Below are positions 1 to 7,524 of a stretch of 64,000 nt of DNA, in pieces. The stretch is from positions 1,178,001 to 1,242,000 of the forward strand of contig NZ_JHXX01000001.1 of the NCBI RefSeq assembly GCF_000621605.1, given 5' to 3'. A program made the translations under genes and the position numbers. This DNA comes from Butyrivibrio sp. MC2021 (lineage in GTDB: Bacteria > Bacillota > Clostridia > Lachnospirales > Lachnospiraceae). The notes beneath the pieces are model-generated. The model was given only the letters and a program-made list of their open reading frames with translations. It was not told the DNA's origin and did no database searches. Position 1 is the first letter of the stretch. Each line of letters starts with the position of its first letter.

Positions 1-2202
1 ATTCTTTCTGACATAGCACTTGTCATTTGCAAATACACAACCATCCAGCTCATAATCTTCGTCAGAAGTGATAAGGGTCATAAGATTTGAGTTACAGGAA
101 ACAGTATAGTTGGACTTATCTGAGCCTGTAGTGATAACAACTTTAGCATCAGCCCCGACTACAAGCTTATATTTTCCGGTTTTATCCGGCTTCAATTCCG
201 ATGAGCCATACTTGACCGACTTAACTTCGTAACCATCATTAGTTTCTATAGTAAAATAATGCTTGGTACCTTCAAGCCATTTTAAAGCACCATCCTCTTC
301 TTTTACCAATTCAATGGTCTCGCCATCAATCTCAATGTCAGAAACATGTTTGGAATTATATGAAAAAACCATATTTCTGAAGGGCTTGATAACAGGAGCT
401 ATAGTTACATTTCCCAGAATAGTATTTGTCTTATCATCTGTAGGAAAGCTGATAGTAACTTCCAAAGTGCTCGTTTCGGCGTCAAAATAACAGTTTACAT
501 CTTCGGGCTTAGAGCCTTTTATGGACACATTGGCATCAGCATTACCAGCTTCATCCACAGGAACGCCATAGCCGGATTTCACCTTAAAAGACAAGCTGAT
601 TGAACTGTAATCCTTCCTCACATAACACTTACCGTCTATATAAAGACATCCTCCAAGTCCGGAGGTAATAAGGGTCAGATATTTGGTATCCCAGGATACA
701 GTGTAAGGTGATTTGTCTGAAGCAGTGGTAATCTCGATCTTGCCATCACCTGTAACTACAAATTGGTATACATCATCATCCTCATTAGCTTTAAGGACGG
801 ATGTGCCATACTTTACTCCCGTTACTTCATATCCGTCTTTTAATTCCAGGTCAAATTTGTGCTCTGTACCCTCCAGCCATTCGAAGGTCTTCTTGTTATC
901 CTCAACAACATTGATGTCTTCATCCACACATATTTCTGATATATGATCATAATTGCAGGAAAAAGTAACTTTTTTGTAGGTTACAAAAACAGGACTTATC
1001 ACCACATTTCCAATAATAGGCTCATCATGATCATCCCAGGGGAAACTGACATTAATAGATGCCTGCGAGGTTTCTTCATCCGCATCAAAGGAAAAATCAC
1101 TGGTCTCAACACCGTCTATGGTTACCTTTACCTCAAATTCATCCTCTTTATTCCGGGCCACAAAATACCCCTTACCAAGCTTAAAGGGCAGGGAAATTTC
1201 AGAAGCATTTCCGCAGATGTAACACTTGCCGTTTTCATATATTATCCCATCCATATCCTCTGTCGCCGAAGTATCCAATGACATTTTTGAGGAGTCAAAG
1301 GAGACTGTATATGAAGTTTTGAGGGAAACAAAGGTCACCTTAATGGAAATATCCTGAAGCACAACTTTTTTGGCTTTGCCAAGTACATCAGAATAATTAA
1401 ACGAAAACTCTAACTCTTCATCATAATTTTCAAATTTGTATTGTCCGGGTTTAAGGGCAGTGTTACCATACATAACCTCTACCATCTCTTTGCCCTTATC
1501 ATCCTTTGCAACGGTGTATCCGTTTTTTACACGAAAACCGGCTGATATGCTCCGGTCTTCATAGCCATAGAAATATTTGCCGTCAATCAGAGTCAGCCCC
1601 AGGAGGTCTTCCTCATCAGTATCCATGGTCATGACAGTGGTATTTCCGCATTTACCGGAAAAAGAAAAGGTCTTCTTCACTTCTGTTTTGATATCCACTG
1701 CAAAATTGCCCAGTATGATGTTATGCTTACTATCCTCGTCGAAGTAATAATTTATTTTGACCCGGTCATCCTCAACCGTAACCTCGATATCAGAACCGGG
1801 AATTTTTTTGCCGCCAAGGGTAGCAGAGATATCATAAGCATCTTCGGAAGCATAAGCGAGCATATACTTGGGATCGATCTTAAAAGTAACATCTATTGAA
1901 TCTGTTCCCTCTGCAATATAGTAGCCTTTTCCGGAAACCTTCACAATGCCATAAGGTTCTTCCTCCGGGTCTATGCTGACGTTGCCGCTATATTTGAATG
2001 TGTATTTGCTGGGTGTGGAAGGTGTTTCTTCCTCTCCTTCATCTCCATCATCTTCATCCTCCGCAAATACTTCTTCAGCCTCTATTACAGATTCTGTCTC
2101 AAATTCACTTGCATTGGCCGTAAAAGGAATAGACGTCAGAATAGTTGACGCAGAAAGAAAAGCGCAGAAAATGCGCCCAAGAGCCCCAAACGTTTTTTTC
2201 AT
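1..2202 (-). CDS. Secreted repeat protein, C-terminus beyond window
   Basis: Open reading frame from an ATG at 2202 (preceded by GGAGGAACAGT) to the left edge, 734 residues with no stop. It begins with a classical signal peptide (MKKTFGALGRIF..., cleavage near PFTANA), then an acidic linker rich in E/D (residues ~45-65). The rest is a series of related beta-rich modules: YTVS/YTFK strands, a GKCYV or GKGYY strand, an 'NxILGNVxI' strand and a GYEVxxVKYG strand. Similar strands recur at genomic positions 101, 698 and 1304, a period of about 600 bp (200 residues, two Ig-like domains per unit); the first modules are shorter (~115 residues). No catalytic motif is visible. It is probably an extracellular adhesin or cell-surface scaffold; the anchor would lie in the missing C-terminus. 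The exact domain family is not recognised. Confidence 0.85.
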   Translation of the reverse strand, partial: MKKTFGALGRIFCAFLSASTILTSIPFTANASEFETESVIEAEEVFAEDEDDGDEGEEETPSTPSKYTFKYSGNVSIDPEEEPYGIVKVSGKGYYIAEGTDSIDVTFKIDPKYMLAYASEDAYDISATLGGKKIPGSDIEVTVEDDRVKINYYFDEDSKHNIILGNFAVDIKTEVKKTFSFSGKCGNTTVMTMDTDEEDLLGLTLIDGKYFYGYEDRSISAGFRVKNGYTVAKDDKGKEMVEVMYGNTALKPGQYKFENYDEELEFSFNYSDVLGKAKKVVLQDISIKVTFVSLKTSYTVSFDSSKMSLDTSATEDMDGIIYENGKCYICGNASEISLPFKLGKGYFVARNKEDEFEVKVTIDGVETSDFSFDADEETSQASINVSFPWDDHDEPIIGNVVISPVFVTYKKVTFSCNYDHISEICVDEDINVVEDNKKTFEWLEGTEHKFDLELKDGYEVTGVKYGTSVLKANEDDDVYQFVVTGDGKIEITTASDKSPYTVSWDTKYLTLITSGLGGCLYIDGKCYVRKDYSSISLSFKVKSGYGVPVDEAGNADANVSIKGSKPEDVNCYFDAETSTLEVTISFPTDDKTNTILGNVTIAPVIKPFRNMVFSYNSKHVSDIEIDGETIELVKEEDGALKWLEGTKHYFTIETNDGYEVKSVKYGSSELKPDKTGKYKLVVGADAKVVITTGSDKSNYTVSCNSNLMTLITSDEDYELDGCVFANDKCYVRKN

Positions 2203-2337
2203 ACTGTTCCTCCAAAAATACAAATTCTTCTTCCCCTCGCAGAATTCGCACCATTAGTATATCGTCTATCCCCTTTACCCGCAAGAGTGTTTGCAGGTTG
2301 TGCCTTGATAAATGTTATAACTTTTTATAATTTTTTA

Positions 2338-2367
2338 TTGACAAAAATATACCAGCTTTGTTATACT
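2338..2367 (+). promoter_or_regulatory. Sigma-A promoter for tRNA-Thr
   Basis: A perfect -35 box TTGACA at 2338-2343 and a -10 box TATACT at 2362-2367 are separated by 18 bp. The predicted start of transcription lies about 20 bases upstream of the tRNA, as expected for a lone tRNA gene. Confidence 0.8.
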
Positions 2368-2392
2368 TACAATTGTGACTGATTCAAGTCAA

Positions 2393-2465
2393 GCTGTTGT
2401 AGCACAGTCGGTAGTGCGTCGCATTGGTAGTGCGGAGGTCACGAGTTCGATTCTCGTCAGCAGCT
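2393..2465 (+). tRNA. tRNA-Thr (anticodon GGT)
   Basis: A full cloverleaf can be drawn. The acceptor arm GCTGTTG pairs with CAGCAGC (one G-T pair), followed by discriminator T. The anticodon stem TCGCA/TGCGG encloses the loop TTGGTAG with anticodon GGT, reading ACC. The T arm is ACGAG-TTCGATT-CTCGT. CCA is not encoded. It has its own promoter and terminator, so it is transcribed alone. Confidence 0.92.
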
Positions 2466-2467
2466 TT

Positions 2468-2498
2468 GCCGTAACCCGTTTGGGTTACGGCTTTTTTT
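2468..2498 (+). terminator. Intrinsic terminator of tRNA-Thr
   Basis: The perfect stem GCCGTAACCC/GGGTTACGGC (2468-2477 and 2482-2491) with loop GTTT is followed by seven T. It sits two bases after the tRNA. Confidence 0.93.
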
Positions 2499-2571
2499 GT
2501 GTTGTTTCCTACCGATTGTTCTTAGATTCTGAGCAGGAGGTTATAACTAGCCACTGCTTTAGCAGGGCTTG

Positions 2572-2694
2572 CCCTTTACGGGTTCTGGTGGAAACGCTAC
2601 AATGCTGTTACGCGACGGTGTGCCATTTAGCTGTTCCCATCATCTTCACCGTCGGCAAAACCTGACATGCGTTTCCAGCAGGTTCCGTCAAGGG
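2572..2694. repeat. Long imperfect inverted repeat
   Basis: Three successive blocks of the left arm (CCCTTTACGG at 2572, CTGGTGGAAACGC ending at 2597, CGACGGTG at 2613-2620) find complements in order in the right arm (CACCGTCG at 2647-2654, GCGTTTCCAGCAG from 2669, CCGTCAAGGG at 2685-2694). The folded structure spans 123 bases between the tRNA terminator and the GH31 stop codon. A small CTGCT-TT-AGCAG hairpin precedes it at 2554-2565. No open frame explains it; it could be a structured RNA, a small non-autonomous element or a recombination remnant. The rest of 2499-2738 holds nothing recognisable. Confidence 0.5.
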
Positions 2695-2738
2695 TGGCGT
2701 CCCTTGTCCACAACATAGATGGTTGGTTATCCTGGAAT

Positions 2739-5102
2739 TTATTGAAATGATCCACTAACCCCGTCCCCGTAGCTCACTTCTTTGTAGGTGTAGTTGCCGG
2801 ATTCGTAATCGTAGCCATCGCCGTCGTCATCATAGAAGGTGTAGGTGGCTGTGGCGCCGTCTTCTGCAAAGCGCTTGTATTCAATGGCGCCAGTCTGCTC
2901 CTTTGTAGAAAGAGCTGGCTCTCTAACCGGAACAAGGCTTCCACCACGGACAAAAACTGGGATTACGTCAAGAGGAGCTTCTACATCAGCACTGCTGCCG
3001 CCCTCGTACTTCTCGCCTGTATAGAAGTCGTACCAGTCGCAGCCTTCTGGGAAGTAAACGCGTCTAGCCTTAGGCACGTCTCTAAGCTCCTGGCCTTCCT
3101 GGTCATAATACATAGGCTTAAGCACTGGGCAGACCATGAGGCTATCGCCAAACATGAACTGATCAGTGATGTTCCAGGTCTTTTTATCCTGTCCAAAGTC
3201 AAAGGCAAGGAATTTGATCATGGAGTTATCATCGCGCCAGACCTTGCCTGCCTCGGAGTAGATGTAAGGCATCAGGCTGTATCTAAGCTTATTGGTCTTG
3301 CGAAGTGCCTCCTTAAACTTGCCCTCGAAGGTCCAGGGCTCTCTTCTAAAGTCTGTGCCGTGGGCCCTGAACATTGGAAGGAAGGCTCCGAACTGATACC
3401 AGCGAACGTAGAGCTCGCAGTAGCCCTTATTATCTGCACAGGCATCGTACCTGCCGTTCCAGTACCAGGTATTGGATTTTTTAACAAAGAATGCCCCGAT
3501 GTCCATGGTCCAGAAAGGCATTCCGGAAGCGCTAAAGTGCAGTCCAATTGCCACCTGATCCTGGAGCGTCTCCCAGCTTGCCGCCGTATCTCCAGACCAC
3601 ATGACGGTTCCGTATCTTTGCTGTCCGGTAAAAGAGCTACGGGTTAAGTTGCAGACTCTTTTCTCAGGCCCCATGCCCTCTGCCATGGCCTTCCTCTGGT
3701 TCTCATAAATGCCCATGGCATGGTACAGCGGATAACTATTGGTATATTCATAGGGAACGCGAAGTCCCATTTCCTTGCAGAAGTCCTGAAAAAGAGTTCC
3801 CTCTTCCATCCTGAAGCTATGATTCCACTCAGGAGTTATGGGCTCGCTGCTATCACACCACCAGGCATCAGTGCCGTAACTAAAGTGAGTTCTCTTAAGC
3901 TGCTCAAAGTAAAGCTCTCTTGCCTCTTTACTGAGGGCGTTATACACTGTGCAAGCCGGTAAAAAGAGATTTCTTTTTGCAAATTCGTTGTGATTGTCAG
4001 TGCCAGTAGCCATGGTGGGCCAGATGGAGATCATGAAATGAACGTTCTCATCATGAAGCTCACTGATCATCTTGGATGGCTCTGGGAATCTTGCTTCATC
4101 GTAGGATTTCTGCCCCCATTCATTGTCCTTCCAACTCATCCAGTCAAGAACGATGCAGTCAAGGCCAAAGCCCTCTTCTCTGCACCTGCGTGCCACCTCA
4201 AGGATTTCCTCCTGAGTCTCGTAGCGCTCCTGGGACTGAACATAGCCAAAGGCCCACTTGGGTAAAAGAGCTGCCTTTCCAGTCAGGAGACGATAGCCTT
4301 TTATAACATTGTTCATGGCTGTGGTGTGACAAGTGGCAGCGGATGTTTCTCTACTATTCCCTGTGCCTAATTCTCCAGCAATGAAATAATAATCAAGCTC
4401 CTGATCAGCTTCCACATATATGTAGGTGCCGTTGTGATTGTCATTAAAGATCATGGGGCTGTAGGTATCAACCAGGATTCCGTAGCCCTTTGTGGATGTA
4501 AATAGAGAAGCTGCAATCTTCCTGTTGGCCTGGTGGATATAGAGTGTCCTGCCGCGAAGGGAACCAAAGCCCTTCTCCTGCTGCCCAAGGCCGTACAGTG
4601 CCTCCTCCTGAAGGTCAAAATGTAGGCGGACATGGTAGTTCTTTCCTGCAAAGACATTAAGGGGTTCCTCCACAACCTCTTTTACACCATCTGCAGTCTG
4701 TATGGTTCTGGTCTTCTGCTCCACATCTGCAAGACGGTAGGTGTCAAATTCCTCAAAGTCTCTGGGATCATCCTGATTCTCTGTGAAGATCAACCCCTTT
4801 TCGTTGTCGTAATAGCTGATGGCTGAGGTAGCTCTTTTAACATGTACCGTGAGGTTCGGAAGGCATAGCCTGACCTCATCGTCGTCTTCTTCATAGGTCC
4901 AATCGGAAAAAGAGCTATCGTAGATAACACCTGGCTTTTCCTTGTCGGATCTTTTGTTCTGAGTTGAAAATGTGGCGCGAACTATTGTCTCAGTCTTAGA
5001 CTCTAAGAAAAGCGTGCCATAATCTGAAACAAGCGCAAGAACATCTCCCCTTCTCTCAACATGTTTTACTTCTCTGCTGACTGACTTAACTGCTTCTAAC
5101 AT
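2739..5102 (-). CDS. Glycoside hydrolase family 31 (alpha-xylosidase/alpha-glucosidase)
   Basis: A 787-residue enzyme that should release terminal alpha-linked xylose or glucose from oligosaccharides by the retaining GH31 mechanism. The catalytic nucleophile is visible as Asp ~417 in WWCDSSEP and the acid/base as Asp ~505 in WSGDTAASWE. The N-terminal third is a beta-sandwich and the C-terminus (YTFYDDDGDGYDY) resembles the DUF5110 beta domain of the family. There is no signal peptide, so it probably acts on imported oligosaccharides. The start at 5102 (MLEAVKS) is preferred because GGAGGAGAAT lies directly before it; an in-frame ATG at 5114 would place that ribosome site inside the gene. The substrate (xylose or glucose) cannot be decided by eye. 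Confidence 0.92.
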   Translation of the reverse strand: MLEAVKSVSREVKHVERRGDVLALVSDYGTLFLESKTETIVRATFSTQNKRSDKEKPGVIYDSSFSDWTYEEDDDEVRLCLPNLTVHVKRATSAISYYDNEKGLIFTENQDDPRDFEEFDTYRLADVEQKTRTIQTADGVKEVVEEPLNVFAGKNYHVRLHFDLQEEALYGLGQQEKGFGSLRGRTLYIHQANRKIAASLFTSTKGYGILVDTYSPMIFNDNHNGTYIYVEADQELDYYFIAGELGTGNSRETSAATCHTTAMNNVIKGYRLLTGKAALLPKWAFGYVQSQERYETQEEILEVARRCREEGFGLDCIVLDWMSWKDNEWGQKSYDEARFPEPSKMISELHDENVHFMISIWPTMATGTDNHNEFAKRNLFLPACTVYNALSKEARELYFEQLKRTHFSYGTDAWWCDSSEPITPEWNHSFRMEEGTLFQDFCKEMGLRVPYEYTNSYPLYHAMGIYENQRKAMAEGMGPEKRVCNLTRSSFTGQQRYGTVMWSGDTAASWETLQDQVAIGLHFSASGMPFWTMDIGAFFVKKSNTWYWNGRYDACADNKGYCELYVRWYQFGAFLPMFRAHGTDFRREPWTFEGKFKEALRKTNKLRYSLMPYIYSEAGKVWRDDNSMIKFLAFDFGQDKKTWNITDQFMFGDSLMVCPVLKPMYYDQEGQELRDVPKARRVYFPEGCDWYDFYTGEKYEGGSSADVEAPLDVIPVFVRGGSLVPVREPALSTKEQTGAIEYKRFAEDGATATYTFYDDDGDGYDYESGNYTYKEVSYGDGVSGSFQ

Positions 5103-5183
5103 ATTCTCCTCCATTAGACTTACATATCACTTATGATACTATGTCCAAAGGCAGAAAAAAAGAGACTTTTACTAAAAACAAAA

Positions 5184-5207
5184 GGCCCATATCATTTGAT
5201 ATGAGCC
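5184..5207 (-). terminator. Hairpin, possible minus-strand terminator
   Basis: GGCCCATATCA and TGATATGAGCC form an 11-bp stem with one mismatch. On the minus strand the stem is followed by TTTTGTTTTT. It lies between the divergent GH31 and yccF-like genes, so it would stop antisense transcription entering the GH31 leader. Confidence 0.5.
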
Positions 5208-5292
5208 TAGTGCATCTAATTTTTTTTGCCACACAATAAACTTGCATCGTATAAATAAGCATCAAAACAAAAAAACAAAGGAGATTAAAAAA

Positions 5293-5667
5293 ATGAGAAT
5301 TTTAGGAAATATACTTTGGATAATTTGTGGTGGCTTTATTAGTTGGTTTGCATGGATGATCGCAGGATGCATCTGGTGCTTAACTATTGTAGGAATCCCT
5401 GTTGGATTACAGTGCTTCAAGCTTGCTTCTATTTCACTTAATCCTTTTGGAAAAGAAGTAGAGTCCGATGGCGGATGCTTTTCATTCATCATGAATGTGA
5501 TCTGGTTCTTCGTAAGCGGCATTGAGCTTGCATTGATCAACTTTATACTTGGATGCCTTCTTTGCATCACTATCGTAGGAATTCCTTTTGGAAAGCAGTT
5601 CTTCAAGATTGCTAAAGTATCACTCATGCCTTTTGGAACAGTTGTAAGAAGAGTTCATTTCGCATAA
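5293..5667 (+). CDS. YccF domain inner-membrane protein
   Basis: A 124-residue membrane protein of the YccF (DUF307) type, consisting of two copies of the domain: each half has a hydrophobic segment followed by 'C(L)TIVGIP.G.Q.FK.A..SL.PFG' (around residues 30-55 and 90-120). The ATG at 5293 is chosen because AAAGGAGATT precedes it; the in-frame ATG at 5242 has no ribosome site. Its biochemical role is not established. It is monocistronic and diverges from the GH31 gene. Confidence 0.85.
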   Translation: MRILGNILWIICGGFISWFAWMIAGCIWCLTIVGIPVGLQCFKLASISLNPFGKEVESDGGCFSFIMNVIWFFVSGIELALINFILGCLLCITIVGIPFGKQFFKIAKVSLMPFGTVVRRVHFA

Positions 5668-5708
5668 GATTAAACACATTTATATTATCGTTTTTTAGAC
5701 TTGCTTTT

Positions 5709-6227
5709 TTACATCATTAGTTGTTGAATTATGAACTGATATACTTCCTGGTTCTTGGTCTGCCAGTTGTCGCAGATGCTCTGGGCAATCTCCTCTGTGG
5801 GAACAGAGAGCTGAAGGTCCATGAGGTTCTGGCCGTTCTCCCTGGCGATGAGGCTTACGGTGTACTCGTTGTCTCCGGTCTTGGTGTAATCGCCGAGAAT
5901 GGAAGACTCGTTTCGAAGCTTCATGCTGTTGGAGCGAAGGTACTCATCAATCTCATGCTTGATGGCGGGATTGATCCTGTTGCCAAAGAACTTCAGGGTC
6001 TCATCCCCCTCCGGGGTGATCTCCAGGTAGGTTCTGTTGGCCATGGTCTTTTCCACGATAAGCTCGGAAGAAGCCAGCTCAGCAAAAACCTCCTGAAGAG
6101 TCAGGAAATTGGTATATTCTTTTTCAAGAATGAAATCATAGATCTGGGACTTGCTAAGGGACACCTCGCAGCGCTTCAGCATGTACAGAACTATCATCTT
6201 ATACAAAGTTAGATATTGTGAACTCAC
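5709..6227 (-). CDS. DUF4364 family protein
   Basis: A 172-residue protein that matches the clostridial DUF4364 family in length and pattern: an N-terminal winged-helix-like half (LYKMIVLYMLKRCEVSLSK...) followed by an alpha/beta C-terminus with ITPEGDETLKFF. It has no signal or membrane segment. The start codon is GTG at 6227 with GGAGG six bases upstream; no in-frame ATG is better placed. Family members are thought to be transcription-regulator-like, but function is undefined. It lies just downstream of the malic enzyme gene (36 bp) and may be co-transcribed. Confidence 0.85.
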   Translation of the reverse strand: MSSQYLTLYKMIVLYMLKRCEVSLSKSQIYDFILEKEYTNFLTLQEVFAELASSELIVEKTMANRTYLEITPEGDETLKFFGNRINPAIKHEIDEYLRSNSMKLRNESSILGDYTKTGDNEYTVSLIARENGQNLMDLQLSVPTEEIAQSICDNWQTKNQEVYQFIIQQLMM

Positions 6228-6263
6228 AGATATCCTCCAAATAAATCAAAATCTAAATTACTA

Positions 6264-7424
6264 TTACTTCTGCTGTGCGTAGCAGTCTCTTACTGCAGCT
6301 GACACAACGTCTGCAACTCTTGGATCAAAGGCTGCAGGAAGGATGTTAACATCGGAAAGCTCCTCGTCGGGAACAAGGGAAGCTACTGCTGTTGCGGCAG
6401 AGAGCTTCATCTCCTCGGTGATCTGAGTTGCGCCGCACTCCAGGGCACCCTTGAAGATTCCTGGGAATACAAGAACGTTGTTAACCTGGTTCGGGAAGTC
6501 TGAGCGGCCGGTTCCGATAACTCTTACGCCGGCATCCCTGGCAAGGTCAGGCATGATCTCGGGAACAGGATTGGCCATGGCAAACATGATGGCATCCTTG
6601 TTCATGGCTGCTGCCATCTCCTTGGTCACAATGCCGGGAGCAGAAACGCCTACGAATACGTCTGCGCCCTTCAGGGCATCCGCAAGGCTTCCTGAAAGCT
6701 GCTCAGGATTGGTGACATCCATCATCTTCTCCTGCATCCAGTTAAGACCCTCGGTGTTCTTGTTGAGGATTCCAACCTTGTCGCAAAGAGTTACGTTCTT
6801 AAAACCATATCGAAGGAGGAGCTTGGTAATGGCAATTCCCGCGCTGCCGGCACCGTTGACGATGACCTTGCAGTCCTCTTTCTTTTTGCCCACAACCTTA
6901 AGGCCGTTGATGACGCCTGCAAGAACGATGATGGCTGTTCCGTGCTGATCGTCGTGGAATACGGGAATATCAAGCTTTTCCTTGAGTCTTTCCTCTATTT
7001 CAAAGCATCTTGGAGCTGAGATATCCTCTAAGTTGATACCGCCAAAGCCGGGAGCAAGATATGTTACGGCTTTGATGATCTCCTCGGTATCCTGGGTATC
7101 GAGACAGATAGGCACTGCATTCACGCCGCCGAATTCCTTGAAGAGAACTGCTTTTCCCTCCATAACAGGCATTGCGGCATAGGGTCCGATGTTACCAAGG
7201 CCAAGAACCGCGCTGCCGTCTGATACTACAGCGATGGTGTTCTGCTTAATGGTGTATTTGTAAGCAAGGCTCTTATCCTCTGCAATAAGCTTGCAGGGCT
7301 CAGCAACTCCGGGAGTGTAAGCCAGGGCCAGATCCTCTTTTGACTTAACCTCTGCCTTGGACTTTATCTCCAGTTTTCCCTGCCATTCTTCGTGCAATTT
7401 CAGTGCTTTTTCTGCGTTTGTCAT
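6264..7424 (-). CDS. Malic enzyme, NAD(P)-dependent
   Basis: A 386-residue cytoplasmic enzyme for oxidative decarboxylation of malate to pyruvate. The N-terminal catalytic domain shows the tyrosine of YTPGVAEPC (~37), the GSAVLGLGNIG segment, the lysine of MEGKAVLFKEF and the metal-binding FHDDQHGTA. The C-terminal Rossmann domain carries VNGAGSAGIA. The length suits the short bacterial type without a phosphotransacetylase domain. The ATG at 7424 (MTNAEKALK) has AAGGAGCACATT before it, so it is preferred over the in-frame ATG at 7451. A perfect stem-loop lies in the upstream gap (7470-7507). Confidence 0.93.
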   Translation of the reverse strand: MTNAEKALKLHEEWQGKLEIKSKAEVKSKEDLALAYTPGVAEPCKLIAEDKSLAYKYTIKQNTIAVVSDGSAVLGLGNIGPYAAMPVMEGKAVLFKEFGGVNAVPICLDTQDTEEIIKAVTYLAPGFGGINLEDISAPRCFEIEERLKEKLDIPVFHDDQHGTAIIVLAGVINGLKVVGKKKEDCKVIVNGAGSAGIAITKLLLRYGFKNVTLCDKVGILNKNTEGLNWMQEKMMDVTNPEQLSGSLADALKGADVFVGVSAPGIVTKEMAAAMNKDAIMFAMANPVPEIMPDLARDAGVRVIGTGRSDFPNQVNNVLVFPGIFKGALECGATQITEEMKLSAATAVASLVPDEELSDVNILPAAFDPRVADVVSAAVRDCYAQQK

Positions 7425-7469
7425 AATGTGCTCCTTATCTTTATTCCTCATGTATGTTCGGTCCTCAAG

Positions 7470-7507
7470 GTTTCATTTATATGTCTGCAAGCAGCCATAA
7501 ATGAAAC
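7470..7507 (-). promoter_or_regulatory. Stem-loop upstream of malic enzyme
   Basis: The perfect 11-bp arms GTTTCATTTAT/ATAAATGAAAC enclose a second small stem CTGC-AA-GCAG. There is no T run on the minus strand, so it is not a typical terminator. It lies about 46 bases upstream of the malic enzyme start, between that start and the DUF5722 stop codon. Confidence 0.45.
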
Positions 7508-7524
7508 TTTTCGTCCCTATATCA

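Noticed and set aside
2375-2665. 96-codon plus-strand open frame across the tRNA
   Set aside because: It starts just upstream of tRNA-Thr and passes through the tRNA and its terminator; no ribosome site.
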